Assembly: GCA_948356915.1 (NCBI GenBank)
Contig: CAOJCG010000006.1
Location: 1-64,000 of the forward strand
From: an uncultured Clostridiaceae bacterium
GTDB taxonomy: Bacteria; Bacillota; Clostridia; TANB77; CAG-508
Direction: 5' to 3'
DNA length: 64,000 bases
The notes below the pieces were generated by a model that did no database searches, was not told where the DNA came from, and saw only the letters and a program-made list of their open reading frames with translations. Both the position numbers and the translations under genes were made by a program. Below, piece after piece: positions 27,302-37,312 of this stretch (position 1 is the first letter of the stretch; each line of letters begins with the position of its first letter).

Positions 27302-28033
27302 TTAATTAATGGTTATCTTTCCGCTGATTGTTGAGATATCTACATCTGCATTATAGCCATTTTTATCTGCTTCGTGGCAGTTCACAACTTTTCCACTTAC
27401 TGTACTGGTAGAAAGCTTAATGTTTTTGACATTGCTAAAATCAACCAATACTTTTCCAGATATTGTAGAAGTTTTTAACGAAATATCTTCACTTGCAACA
27501 ATATTAAGTTTAACACCTCCACTTATTGTTGAAATGTTTGCCTTTTTAAATGTTGCATAACTGTTTACTTTACCGCTTGTCGTTTCAACTTTAATATTTT
27601 GCGCTGAAACTTCCTCACTTAATTCAACGCCTGCTGACACTGTTTTTATACTAATTGTCTTAAGATATTTAGGTATAGCAACATCTAACTCCAAATTTCC
27701 ATAGCAGTTTCCCTCATATTGTAATGCAATTTTAATTTCATTTAATTTTCTCTGAATAACAAACTTAAGTTCTTTATCCAAGTTTGCTTCTCCATGTAAG
27801 TGTGCTTCCACTTTTGAAGACTTAGAAACTGATACATTAACTTTTGCAAATGTTGAATGTACAGTTACTTTTTCGATATTCCCTGCTTCTTCACATTTCC
27901 GCTCATCATATTTTTTAAGTTCGCCTTTTCCGCCTCCATTTGTTACAACAGTTCCATTCTGAATTACTACACTACCGGAAAAAATAGTACCATTTACTAC
28001 ACTATTAGAAAAAACATTACCATTGAAAAACAT
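27302..28033 (-). CDS. DUF4097-like beta-repeat protein, 243 aa
   Basis: Short beta-strand repeats with TISGKVxx units (STISGGVKLN, STISGKVLVD, STVSGKVVN, STISGKITIN) form a parallel beta-helix like DUF4097 adhesin-like proteins. The N-terminus (NVFSNSVVNGTIFSGSVVIQ) is bactofilin-like. There is no signal peptide. An in-frame CGG at 27899-27901 sits in DERKC; a shift would abort the protein, so it is read as Arg. Base use is less AT-biased than its neighbours, suggesting acquisition. Confidence 0.7.
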   Translation of the reverse strand: MFFNGNVFSNSVVNGTIFSGSVVIQNGTVVTNGGGKGELKKYDERKCEEAGNIEKVTVHSTFAKVNVSVSKSSKVEAHLHGEANLDKELKFVIQRKLNEIKIALQYEGNCYGNLELDVAIPKYLKTISIKTVSAGVELSEEVSAQNIKVETTSGKVNSYATFKKANISTISGGVKLNIVASEDISLKTSTISGKVLVDFSNVKNIKLSTSTVSGKVVNCHEADKNGYNADVDISTISGKITIN

Positions 28034-28279
28034 AATTTTTCCTCCTTATACTCTCTTATAAATGTTTGTTTTTAGTGCTACTTAGTAATATTAATTACTG
28101 TATAAGATTTTTTATACATGGTATTACCTATTTTTCATTATACTCCTATTTTACATAATTTTCAAGGTGTTTTAGAATATTTGTTTACTTTTTAATAGTC
28201 TTATGGTAAAATCATTATCATCTTAAGCTAAATGGCTTGTTAGTAACTATTAATAAAATTTTATTATAGGAGGTTTATT

Positions 28280-28657
28280 ATGATTAGAAGGAGTAAAATT
28301 TAGTGTTTAATATGTTTAGTATTAACTTTCATATGTGCACTTTTATATGTGTTATTTTTTAATTGCTACATTATTAAATTAAACTTTATTTTTTCATTTA
28401 TTTTTCTTATAATGTTCGCCACTTTATTTTTTGCATTATTTTTTACATTTTGTAACATTCTAAAGAAAATACAATTGAAATACCACATTTCCCTTTTTCT
28501 TTTCTTATTATTTACTATAACATGTTTTTCAAGTATTTTAATAGCAATTGCTTTTGAGCTCTTTTTCCCTATAATAATTATTATTGTTATTTCATGCATA
28601 ATGTCTATAGTATTTGGGCTTCTTTCCAGAATTGAAGAGTTAAAATTTGAGCAATAA
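28280..28657 (+). pseudogene. Small membrane protein gene with in-frame amber codon
   Basis: A good AGGAGG precedes ATG at 28280, giving MIRRSKI and then TAG (28301-28303). The same frame continues as CLICLVLTFICALLYVLFF and three more membrane helices to 28657. Either one point mutation killed the gene, or translation reinitiates at the GTG at 28349 (102 aa). TAG is the normal stop elsewhere, for example in rqcH and fabF. Confidence 0.6.
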
Positions 28658-28680
28658 AATTAATTCTTTAATAATTTTTT

Positions 28681-28718
28681 GCCATAACATTTTCAATAAT
28701 TATTTGAAATGTTATGGC
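28681..28718. terminator. Bidirectional terminator
   Basis: GCCATAACATTT...AAATGTTATGGC stem between convergent genes, flanked by T- and A-rich sequence. Confidence 0.75.
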
Positions 28719-28723
28719 TTATT

Positions 28724-29416
28724 TTAATTAGTTTTTATTGTTATATCTTTAATATTAGTATTTTGTTTTTTATATATTTTGAACATTTTGTCATTTATTA
28801 TATTTATTATTTTTGCATAAATGTATAGTTTAAAACTATCTATATTCGATAATTTCTTTTTTGGTTTGTATTTTACTTTATGCTCTGTGCTTGCCCAGAA
28901 GTCCATTAGTGCTGTTCTTATTTGTATTTCTACTTTTATATGTATTGTCTCTTCTTTTATTTTAACTGGTACTTCTATTATTACATGGTAAGCTGAATAG
29001 CCACTCTTTTTTACCTTTTTTATATAGTCTTTTTCTTTTAATATTTTTATATCTTTTTGATTTGCTATAATATTTCTTATTTTATAAACATCTTCTTTAT
29101 AATTACAAACTATTCTTACTCCTGCAATATCATTAATGTTTTGAATCATATTTTCATAATTTACTTCTATTTTTTTCTTTTTCATCTTTCCAGCTATACT
29201 CTCTGGGCTTTTTATTCTTGATGTTATATTTGTTATTACTTCATAATTATAATGTTCATTTAATACTCTTTTTAAATTTGTAAATTTTTCTACTATACTA
29301 TTTAAAGCTTTTTGATAAATTAGCATAATTATTTCAAATTCGTCATATTCTTTTTCTATTTTTATTAGTTCATTATTTTTTAATATTTCATTTTCTCTTG
29401 TTAATATACTTTCCAT
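28724..29416 (-). CDS. Small alarmone synthetase, RelA/SpoT synthetase domain
   Basis: The (p)ppGpp synthetase fold is visible: SRIKSPESIAGKMKKKK (substrate-binding segment), INDIAGVRIVCNYKEDVYKI, KKSGYSAYHVIIEVPV and EIQIRTALMDFWASTEHKVKY. No hydrolase or TGS/ACT domain is present, and 230 aa matches the YjbM/RelQ class. It makes alarmone under stress. It is monocistronic, with an AGGAGGGA-type ribosome-binding site. Confidence 0.9.
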   Translation of the reverse strand: MESILTRENEILKNNELIKIEKEYDEFEIIMLIYQKALNSIVEKFTNLKRVLNEHYNYEVITNITSRIKSPESIAGKMKKKKIEVNYENMIQNINDIAGVRIVCNYKEDVYKIRNIIANQKDIKILKEKDYIKKVKKSGYSAYHVIIEVPVKIKEETIHIKVEIQIRTALMDFWASTEHKVKYKPKKKLSNIDSFKLYIYAKIINIINDKMFKIYKKQNTNIKDITIKTN

Positions 29417-29451
29417 TTTATCCCTCCTTACTTAGGTTATATGGATTATAT

Positions 29452-29676
29452 ATGACATTTGTTAAACATATATTAACATTTTGTGACTTTTTTGTGTTAT
29501 TTGTTTTTTCTTTCTTTTTTATACTAAATAACAATTGTTTTGCCTACGATATTTTTATTCTAACTACTGAACGTACAGTCACTTATTTGACACTTACTAT
29601 TCTATATGTTATATTCTTCCTTATAGAATTATATAAAGGTGTTGATTTATTTGAAAAGAACAAAATTAATAGATAG
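29452..29676 (+). CDS. Possible small membrane protein upstream of hlyIII, 74 aa
   Basis: Starting at ATG 29452 the frame encodes two hydrophobic stretches (residues 6-27 and 45-60) and a basic tail. Its 3' end overlaps the start of hlyIII by 26 nt, suggesting coupling. The ribosome-binding site is weak, so it may be chance. Confidence 0.3.
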   Translation: MTFVKHILTFCDFFVLFVFSFFFILNNNCFAYDIFILTTERTVTYLTLTILYVIFFLIELYKGVDLFEKNKINR

Positions 29677-30325
29677 AGTTTTACCTTCTTATACAAAAGG
29701 TGAAGAAATTTTTAATATGGTTACTCATATTGTTGGTGGTGCTTTGGGTGTTATTGGTATTATATTGGTACCTATTTTTGCGGGCTTTCATCATAATGTT
29801 TATGGCATTGTTAGTGGCATTATTTTTGGTTTCTCTATGATTTTACTTTACTCAATGTCTAGTATATATCATGGGCTTAGTCCTAAACTTAAAGCTAAAA
29901 AAGTTTTCCAAATTTTAGACCATTGTTCTATTTTTATTTTAATAGCTGGCTCATATACTCCTTTTTGTTTATGTACATTAAGAGAATATAACCCTATAAC
30001 TGGTTATTCTATTCTTGCTATTATTTGGCTTGCTGCTATATTAGGTATTATTTTTAATTCTATCGATATTAAAAAGTATAAGGTCCTTTCTATGGTTTGC
30101 TACCTTTTAATGGGATGGTGTATTATTGTTAAAATTAATATATTGCCTAATTTATTAACTATTCCTGGTTTTGTACTTTTACTTCTTGGTGGTATTATTT
30201 ATACAATTGGAGCTGTTTTATATGGAGTTGGAAAAAAGCATAAGTATATTCATTCTGTTTTCCATATATTTATATTTTTAGGAAATTTATTACATTTTCT
30301 TTGTATATTATTATATGTTGTTTAA
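29651..30325 (+). CDS. Hemolysin III (PAQR/HlyIII) membrane protein
   Basis: Seven membrane helices with the HlyIII signatures EEIFNMVTHIVGGALG, SSIYHGLSP, ILDHCSIFILIAGSYTPFCL and KHKYIHSVFHIFIFLGNLLH, whose His/Asp residues bind zinc. TTG at 29651 has AAAGGTG at normal distance and is preferred; GTG at 29639 is possible. PAQR-type bacterial proteins are probably membrane hydrolases. Not specifically a haemolysin. Confidence 0.88.
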   Translation: MKRTKLIDRVLPSYTKGEEIFNMVTHIVGGALGVIGIILVPIFAGFHHNVYGIVSGIIFGFSMILLYSMSSIYHGLSPKLKAKKVFQILDHCSIFILIAGSYTPFCLCTLREYNPITGYSILAIIWLAAILGIIFNSIDIKKYKVLSMVCYLLMGWCIIVKINILPNLLTIPGFVLLLLGGIIYTIGAVLYGVGKKHKYIHSVFHIFIFLGNLLHFLCILLYVV

Positions 30326-30411
30326 TTATTGCAAGGAAATAGTTTAGCCATACTGATATTATTTCAATTTAAATTATTTTTTCCTATACAATAAGAAAGT
30401 GGCTTTGCTAC

Positions 30412-30438
30412 ACGGACGAGCGACGCTCGCCCCTACAA
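30412..30438. repeat. Palindromic repeat, GGACGAGCG type
   Basis: ACGGACGAGCGACGCTCG with CCCCTACAA, near-identical to copy 2 inside rqcH (14337). Confidence 0.85.
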
Positions 30439-30473
30439 TTTAAAATTAGATTTTTTCTATTTAAAAGTTAAAA

Positions 30474-30502
30474 AAACCGCAGACAATCGTCTGCAGTTTC
30501 TT
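30474..30502. terminator. Bidirectional terminator
   Basis: AAACCGCAGAC-AATC-GTCTGCAGTTT with one mismatch, flanked by A- and T-runs, between convergent hlyIII and the helicase gene. Confidence 0.75.
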
Positions 30503-30517
30503 TAGCATTTCTGGTAC

Positions 30518-33208
30518 TTATGCTATTTTCAAATCTTCAATCATTACATTGTAGAGTTCTTCTAAGTCGGAAATTCTTTCTTCAATGTTACTGATATCCA
30601 ATCCTTCTAATAGCTCTCGTACATAGGAGTCAAATTCCTCCTTTACTTTTTGTTCTTTTTTGGACAGGCCTTTTACACCTTTAATAAATTTGAATTTCTT
30701 TTCTGAATAATTCTCTTTGATGTACTTCCCATACAGAAATTCTACAGTTTCTTTTGTATTTTCTACTGCCTTTTCTTCATCTTCAATTAATTCTAATTTC
30801 AGAGAATTGTTTTTCAGCAGTGTAATACATCCAAAACCATAAATTGGCTGACCATATCCACCATTACCAATTGTTATTTCTCGCTTTCCCATGTAAGGAA
30901 TGCATTTTAATGCAGACGAAATGTCAAAAGATTCTAATTCAGGAATATATCTTTTGGCTCTATCCCATGCTTCTTTTACTCTTGCACGTTCTACTTTGTT
31001 TCTTAAGTCTGCCATAGTATTTCCATTGTATCCATGCCAAGAGTCTCCATAGTAATTAAATGTTACCTGTGTTCCATCATCTAAAGTTATTCTTTTAGTA
31101 TTTGAATGATACAATGTATACTTATCTACAGTTATTGAGGCTTCCTTCCAGCCATAGTTTACGTCAAAGGTTTTTCCGTCAATCTCTATTGTTTTTTGCC
31201 TTCTTTCTTCGTAGTAAGTACTTCTATTGCTACTTTCATAATCAGCTTTTAGCCTTTCATACTCTGGATGATTTGGAACAGTTTTGGTATCTTCTGCAAT
31301 TTGAATATCTTTAAAATATGTTACCTTTGTTACTTTAACAGCGTCCTCATAAGAAGAATAATAACTATCTGTCTCCTCTTCTGTAATAAACTGAGGTGCT
31401 ATTTCTTTTAATTCCTCTGCACTTACTTTTGTTACTATTGTAACCAAGTCCATGGTTCTCTTTCTGCCATATGAGTCTTTAAACTCAATAATTCTCGGCT
31501 TTCCAACTACTAAACTTGGATTACTTGAGCTTAAGCAACTTTTTCGATCTAAGTTTCTGTAAATTCCATCTCCATTTACATATCCATAACCAGTATCTTT
31601 GTATACATGGTTAATCATTCCTGCCATGCATGCCATCTTTATTGCCTTTCGGTCGTCTGAAGATGTTATTTCTACAACTCCTTTTAATGCTTCATGCATT
31701 CTTTTGATGTGCTCTTTAATTTGGAAGAAAGCTTTTTTGTTAATGCCTAACTCGTCGAATTTTACAAACCCCATTTTTTGAAGCTCATTCCATACATCCA
31801 GCTCTGCTAATAGGTCACTTTCTCTTTCACGAGTAAAATTATCATATGAGCCTTGTTTCCCATAGATAGGATCTCCTTCTGAGTCTATTCCAATTTGCCT
31901 TTGGTTACTGCTAAGCAAAGTTCCGATTTCAACAATAGATGCAATTTTAATTACTTCTTCTGTAACACCATATTTCTCAGCTTCAATAATCATTCTTGCT
32001 GACTGCACGCCTACTGGCATTTTAGCCATCTTGTAGCCAATGGGAGTTACTGTGTTATCTTCTTTAAGTGCACCTAAGTTTATAAGCATTTCTTTTGCTC
32101 TTACAAGTTCTTCTATTCTTGGCTGATGGAAGAATGGAAATTCTACTGCGTCAATTCCAATAGTTGCTAAGCGCAGTACTGTCTGCTCTAAAAGACATCT
32201 TTGAATTTCAGGTACCGAGAATTCTTTTCTTTCTTCAAAGTAAGTATTTGAGCAAAGAATGTATTTACCTTCCTTTGTTCTTCCTGCACGGCCTTTTCTT
32301 TGCATGCAGTCTGCCTTGCTTGTGTCTCTTAAGAATAATCCCTGAATACCATTATATGTTTCTAAGTGTCTTTCTTTTCCTGTGTCTGCAACTGCGTCAA
32401 TATCTGGAATTGTTATCGAAGTCTGTGCTACATTGGTGGCTACAATTACCTTGGGAACAGAATAACTATAAAAGCACTTCTTCTGCTCTTCTGAATCCAG
32501 TTCACCATGTAATGGAAGCACTTTTGCTTTTACATTGATAGAAGAAAGTTTCTTAATCACTTCTGCAATTTCTTTTTTTCCTGGAACAAATACCAATGTA
32601 TTACGTCCTTCTAAAACCATTTCAGTAATAGCTGGAATTAGACTTTCTTCACTTCTTTCTTCAAAGCTTACTGGATATAATCTTCCAGGTACTTCAAGAG
32701 AATATACATCTTCTCCAAAGTATTCTGCCAAGCTCTCCTTTTCCAGAGTTGCACTCATAATAACTACTTTGGTACACCAGCCCTCCTGTATCTTCTTCTT
32801 AGACCAGCCTACAAGTGTTTCAATATTTGAGTTCCACTCGTGAACTTCATCTATTACTAACACTTTTGGCTTGTTCTTGGTGTCTGTAAGAGACCGAACT
32901 AACTCTAAGCCATCTGTACAATAAAGCACTGATGTGTTTTTAGAGTCCTTTCTCTCGAGTGCTGTTCTGAAACCTACTATTTCACCTAACGTAGTTTCCA
33001 TCTCTTCTGCCACTCTTTCTGCTAATGACCAAGCTGCCATACGCCGAGGTTCGGTAACAACAACATCATACCCAGCATTATATGCATACTGTGGTACCTG
33101 TGTTGACTTTCCAGAGCCTGTTTCAGCTGTAATAATTGTTACAGCATGGTTCTTGATAGCCTCTGTGATTTCATTCATGTAGTTGTAAATAGGTAATGAT
33201 GTGTTCAT
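30518..33208 (-). CDS. DEAH-box RNA helicase, HrpA-like, 896 aa
   Basis: Motif I ITAETGSGKSTQVPQ, Ia/Ib TEPRRMAAWSLAERVA, DEAH-type box VIDEVHEW, SAT (MSATLE) and motif VI MQRKGRAGRTKEG are in order, followed by the winged-helix/HA2 region and a C-terminal extension. In-frame CGG codons at 33044-33046 (the conserved TEPRR Arg) and 32894-32896 are clearly read as Arg without a shift. Codon use is more balanced than in the AT-rich core genes, suggesting horizontal acquisition. It probably remodels RNA or RNP; target unknown. Confidence 0.88.
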   Translation of the reverse strand: MNTSLPIYNYMNEITEAIKNHAVTIITAETGSGKSTQVPQYAYNAGYDVVVTEPRRMAAWSLAERVAEEMETTLGEIVGFRTALERKDSKNTSVLYCTDGLELVRSLTDTKNKPKVLVIDEVHEWNSNIETLVGWSKKKIQEGWCTKVVIMSATLEKESLAEYFGEDVYSLEVPGRLYPVSFEERSEESLIPAITEMVLEGRNTLVFVPGKKEIAEVIKKLSSINVKAKVLPLHGELDSEEQKKCFYSYSVPKVIVATNVAQTSITIPDIDAVADTGKERHLETYNGIQGLFLRDTSKADCMQRKGRAGRTKEGKYILCSNTYFEERKEFSVPEIQRCLLEQTVLRLATIGIDAVEFPFFHQPRIEELVRAKEMLINLGALKEDNTVTPIGYKMAKMPVGVQSARMIIEAEKYGVTEEVIKIASIVEIGTLLSSNQRQIGIDSEGDPIYGKQGSYDNFTRERESDLLAELDVWNELQKMGFVKFDELGINKKAFFQIKEHIKRMHEALKGVVEITSSDDRKAIKMACMAGMINHVYKDTGYGYVNGDGIYRNLDRKSCLSSSNPSLVVGKPRIIEFKDSYGRKRTMDLVTIVTKVSAEELKEIAPQFITEEETDSYYSSYEDAVKVTKVTYFKDIQIAEDTKTVPNHPEYERLKADYESSNRSTYYEERRQKTIEIDGKTFDVNYGWKEASITVDKYTLYHSNTKRITLDDGTQVTFNYYGDSWHGYNGNTMADLRNKVERARVKEAWDRAKRYIPELESFDISSALKCIPYMGKREITIGNGGYGQPIYGFGCITLLKNNSLKLELIEDEEKAVENTKETVEFLYGKYIKENYSEKKFKFIKGVKGLSKKEQKVKEEFDSYVRELLEGLDISNIEERISDLEELYNVMIEDLKIA

Positions 33209-33503
33209 ATTAAAATACTCCTTTCAAATTTCGCTTATTTAAGTTTTTTGGTAATGTTTGTTTATGCTAAATATAAACAATATTGCTTATATTATATAAC
33301 ATTTTACATAACATTGCAATCAGATATAGTTATTTATGTAAAAAAAGTAATAACTTTTACTTATTATTATCAAAGTTATTACTTATATATAAGGTTATTT
33401 TTAATTATTTTGTTTTGCTTAGTATTTGTTGTTATATATAATATATTTCTATTTTATTATATATACATGTTCTTAAACAAGTTTACAAATTATTAATATA
33501 TTT
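33209..33503. other. Intergenic region, nothing recognised
   Basis: 295 bp of very AT-rich sequence upstream of the helicase gene, containing its promoter and the 3' end region of the DUF4097 gene. No gene, repeat or conserved site found. Confidence 0.5.
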
Positions 33504-34292
33504 TTATTTTCCTACATTTATATTTCCACAATCACATTCTAGTTGTAATGTAATTTCTGAGTTTCTATTATTTCTACTTATATTTGCTTTTCCTAAGTTT
33601 ACTTTTGATTCTATGTATACTTCGTTTGTTTCTTTTATATCTATATTTCCTAAGTCTGCTTTTATTTTAGAATTTTCGTTTATTATAAGTTTTTGTATTT
33701 CTACGTTTCCTGAGTCAACTTTTATGTCGCATTTATTTAGTATTTCTTCTACTTTTATACTTCCTAAATCACATTTTATATTTGCATTTTTTATTTTGCC
33801 TATTTCTACATTTCCTGCGTCACAGTCTACATTTATTGTTGCATTTGGTAAATTGTTTATATAGCAGTTTCCTAAGTTATTGTTTATTTTTATTGTATTA
33901 TGATAGCTAGAAGGAATATTTATTATAATATCATTTTTTATATTTCCAAAATTAAAAAATATGAATTTGTTTCTTTTTGTATAATCTACTATTAATTTGT
34001 TTCCTTCTAACGTAATTTCTACATCTTTCTCTTCTTCTCCATAAGCTGTTACTGTAATATTATCGTTTGAAGTTTCTTTGAATGTAATATCTCCTGCATC
34101 TTGTTTTATTTCTATATTTTTTATTTCCTCTAAGCTAAAGGTTTTGTCATATATTATTTTATTGCTTTTAGAACCAATATTTATTATTTTACCTTTTCCC
34201 CCTGTTAAATTTACTACTAAAAACATTACTAAAATGAATATTAATATAGAAAGTAGTATTAATAAACATATAATTGGTGTTTTACTATTCAT
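33504..34292 (-). CDS. DUF4097-family membrane-anchored beta-repeat protein
   Basis: One N-terminal membrane helix is followed by repeated short strands with the pattern 'DxGNVEIxK/CDxGSIxVxE', a DUF4097 beta-helix. The start ATG (34292) overlaps the end of the XRE gene by about 8 nt, so the two are translationally coupled. XRE plus DUF4097 pairs are common in Bacillota; the role is unknown, perhaps envelope stress sensing. Confidence 0.8.
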   Translation of the reverse strand: MNSKTPIICLLILLSILIFILVMFLVVNLTGGKGKIINIGSKSNKIIYDKTFSLEEIKNIEIKQDAGDITFKETSNDNITVTAYGEEEKDVEITLEGNKLIVDYTKRNKFIFFNFGNIKNDIIINIPSSYHNTIKINNNLGNCYINNLPNATINVDCDAGNVEIGKIKNANIKCDLGSIKVEEILNKCDIKVDSGNVEIQKLIINENSKIKADLGNIDIKETNEVYIESKVNLGKANISRNNRNSEITLQLECDCGNINVGK

Positions 34293-34932
34293 CTTTTTCA
34301 TCTCCTTTTAACATAAATATTAATTTTACAGCTTGGCATATTAGACCATTTATTATAAATATTACCCATGTTATATGCCATGCCATTGTTGTAAAACTTA
34401 TTATGAAATATAGTGCTACACAAATTGAGCCTATTATTCCATTTATTTGTTTTATTATTTTTTCTTCTTTCTTTTCTTCTTTTGTTTTTTCAAATTTTGG
34501 CATTGACATATAGTTTTTTATTATTCTTGCTGTTGCCCAACCTATTAATATTAGGAATATTGAACTTGCTACTATTGGGTTTACATGTTTTACTGGAACT
34601 AATATCATTATTAAAGCTACTGCTAAAATGTATATAAAAATAGAACCACTTACTACTTTTGCTGATTTTTCTTTTGCCTCTTGTTTAGTAATTACTTTTT
34701 CTTCTTGTACTTCCTCCTTCTTCTGCTTTTCTTCTTTTTTTCCTGTTAGCAGTTCTTCTACACCTATTTCGAATAATTCGCTTATTGGAACTATTTTATC
34801 AAAGTCTGGTGTACTTTGGTTTGTTTCCCATTTTGAAACAGTTTGCCTAGTTACATTTAATTTTTCTGCAACCTCATCTTGTGTTAAACTTTTTGCTTTT
34901 CTTAATTCAAATAATCTTTCTCCTAAATTCAT
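34285..34932 (-). CDS. XRE-family regulator with membrane domain, 215 aa
   Basis: The N-terminal XRE domain (MNLGERLFELRKAKSLTQDE ... TRQTVSKWETNQSTPDFDKI) is followed by a charged linker and four hydrophobic segments, making a membrane-tethered regulator. The start at 34932 fits the GGGAGG site; the longer frame to 34980 overlaps it. It probably controls the coupled DUF4097 gene in response to an envelope signal. Confidence 0.8.
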   Translation of the reverse strand: MNLGERLFELRKAKSLTQDEVAEKLNVTRQTVSKWETNQSTPDFDKIVPISELFEIGVEELLTGKKEEKQKKEEVQEEKVITKQEAKEKSAKVVSGSIFIYILAVALIMILVPVKHVNPIVASSIFLILIGWATARIIKNYMSMPKFEKTKEEKKEEKIIKQINGIIGSICVALYFIISFTTMAWHITWVIFIINGLICQAVKLIFMLKGDEKDE

Positions 34933-35140
34933 TATTTTCATCCTCCCTTTATTTAAAATTATATATATTTCTTTGGCCAATTTCTATCAATTTTAGTTGG
35001 AAATTTGTCAACTGATTTTAACATTGTAGTGTTTTATTTGGTTGCAAAAGCTTATATATTGTATTAATTTAAATTTTTCTTTTATATAATATCATAAAAA
35101 TGAATCTACTTCAATTAAGTATTTACTAAATTTCTTAAAC

Positions 35141-35173
35141 AAAAACTGAGTGCACATTGTACACTCAGTTTTT
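35141..35173. terminator. Bidirectional terminator
   Basis: AAAAACTGAGTG...CACTCAGTTTTTT, a 12-bp stem, downstream of the 35186 gene. Confidence 0.85.
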
Positions 35174-35185
35174 TGGATAAAATTT

Positions 35186-36970
35186 TTAATTATTATTCTG
35201 ATACTCCTGTAACATCTTCGCCTTTTCTTCATCTGAAAGGCTGTTCCAGGTGTCTTCAGTTACATCAGGATTTACTTCAATCATTTGGCTATCTTCTGCA
35301 TCATATGCTGAAGTACCTTCATCGAGTTCATTTCGTTTTTCCTGTGCTTCGGAAACAGGAGTAGCAAATGCAACATTATCAAAGTTTATGATGTCTACTG
35401 TTCCATTTTTGTCATCCACATATGTAATTTTTACAGTATCACCATCACGGGTAACTGCCAGCTCTTCTGAAACCATGTACGAAGCTGTGAAGATTTTCTC
35501 TTCTTCTCCTTCTACTACCAAGTAATAGTAAGTTGAACCGTCTTCTACTACATTTGAGATTCGCTGAACTTTTCCTTCATAAGTATATCCATATGCTTCA
35601 TCAGAAGCTACTACATGTGTAGTACTATTTCTTGCAACAGATTGTATATATGCTCTATTTGCCTCCATTAAACTCGCTCCTTTAGCAGCTATGTTATAAT
35701 CATCTATATTTACCATAGCATATGCCTTTAATAAACCTTCTTCATCTTTAAGTCCCATAACATATGTAGGAATTCCATTAATATTTAATGGTAATGGCTC
35801 TGTCGATTTATAACCAAAGTCTGACACCAGACCTTGAGCTGATTTCATTGCAGCACTCTCTGTAGCACCACTTATAGAGCATATTTCAGCATGCTTGTTA
35901 CGTGTATTTACCATAATGAACCCAGAACAAGACTCATCAGTTCCTACGCTCGTCATTCCTGTGAAGTAATAACATTCTCCATTTACATATACTGTTAGGG
36001 TAAGATTAGTTTTTTTAGTCATTTCTGTGTTTCCAAATATAGTATTCCAAAAACCATGTATCAGCTTTCCCCTATTGTCTATTTGGTTTTCAATAAATGA
36101 CTGTGGCTGAATAATATCTACCCAATCTGGCGTATCTTCTACTGAATACCAGCTTGTTTCACCTGTTTGTGCATCTACTACTACCACTCCAGTTGCCTCT
36201 TCGGTTCCAAATATTGTTTTATTTTCATATGTTGTTACTACCCAATATGGACGTCCAGAGTCATTAATTTCAAATGTATACTCTGTTAATCCAACGTTTT
36301 TAAATCCTTGATTCCTTATATGGCGTGTTAAGTCATAGCTAAAATAAGCTGACTTCTGGTAACGAATATTAATCTTTTCGCCATCTAACTCTGTTATAAA
36401 ATTTACTTTGTTGGGGTTTGAAGCAGAAACTGTAATATAGCCTGGTATGGTTCTATTCTTATTCCATTTGAAATATCCAGAATGCTCAAGAGGTACTACA
36501 TACATAATTTCTCCATTTACCTCCTGAATTGCTGCATTTCCTAAGTATACTCTAGACCCTAAGGCAATATCTTCGCCAATCTTCTTGTCAGCTTGCTTCT
36601 TTGCCAATGCTTCGTCTACAATTGGAATTTGAGAAGTGTCTATCTGTTTTATCATTTCTGAATATTCTACTTTTTCTACTTCTCCAATTTGTTGCTGTTT
36701 TACTGTTGCATTGAATACAGAACTTCCAAAAAAGGCTCCCCCTATCCATAAAATTAGTAAAATTGCAAATCCTAAAAAGGCTATAACACCCGCTATTCCA
36801 AAGTCAGAAATCCACATGGCAATATTGGATATTAGTATAATTACACATAAACCTATGAATAGAAAACCGCTGGCATATGCAATTGATAATGGCGGAAGCC
36901 ATAACCAATATAGTGCACACATTAATACTACTGAAAGAACACTTACAACTAACTTACCTACTTTTTCCAT
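35186..36970 (-). CDS. Large membrane-anchored extracytoplasmic protein, 594 aa
   Basis: Three membrane helices (about residues 5-25, 30-52, 58-82) precede a long soluble region with PepSY-like features (GVVVVDAQTGETSWYSVED) and an acidic C-terminal tail (SDEEKAKMLQEYQNNN). It contains no in-frame CGG. Base use is closer to that of the DEAH helicase than to the fab genes. I do not recognise a named family; a role in the envelope is inferred from topology. Confidence 0.6.
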   Translation of the reverse strand: MEKVGKLVVSVLSVVLMCALYWLWLPPLSIAYASGFLFIGLCVIILISNIAMWISDFGIAGVIAFLGFAILLILWIGGAFFGSSVFNATVKQQQIGEVEKVEYSEMIKQIDTSQIPIVDEALAKKQADKKIGEDIALGSRVYLGNAAIQEVNGEIMYVVPLEHSGYFKWNKNRTIPGYITVSASNPNKVNFITELDGEKINIRYQKSAYFSYDLTRHIRNQGFKNVGLTEYTFEINDSGRPYWVVTTYENKTIFGTEEATGVVVVDAQTGETSWYSVEDTPDWVDIIQPQSFIENQIDNRGKLIHGFWNTIFGNTEMTKKTNLTLTVYVNGECYYFTGMTSVGTDESCSGFIMVNTRNKHAEICSISGATESAAMKSAQGLVSDFGYKSTEPLPLNINGIPTYVMGLKDEEGLLKAYAMVNIDDYNIAAKGASLMEANRAYIQSVARNSTTHVVASDEAYGYTYEGKVQRISNVVEDGSTYYYLVVEGEEEKIFTASYMVSEELAVTRDGDTVKITYVDDKNGTVDIINFDNVAFATPVSEAQEKRNELDEGTSAYDAEDSQMIEVNPDVTEDTWNSLSDEEKAKMLQEYQNNN

Positions 36971-37312
36971 TCTGAAATCCTCCTATATTGTTTGCTTGGT
37001 TTTTAAGTTACTTGTGAAATTCTATCCTCCTTTTATTATTTTATTTAAAATAAATTTTTTAAAACATATTACTTTAAAAGTATATCATGTTTTATGGAAA
37101 CTTGCAATAGCTTTTATTGTTTTTTTGTTTTCTTAGTAGTTATTTGTTTTTACTAATTACATATTTTAGTTAAATATCTTTATACTTTAATATTATTAGT
37201 TTTTTCAATTTTCAAAAAATTTTATTTAAAGAAAGTTCTTTTTCTGTGCTTTTATTCTTGTATACATTTTTACATTCTGGTTATCCTATTAAAAAAATCT
37301 GGAGGTGTTTTT
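36971..37312. other. Divergent intergenic region, nothing specific
   Basis: 342 bp of AT-rich sequence between divergent genes. It must hold their promoters and the RBS GGAGG for the coat gene, but I see no convincing operator, RNA or repeat. Confidence 0.45.
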
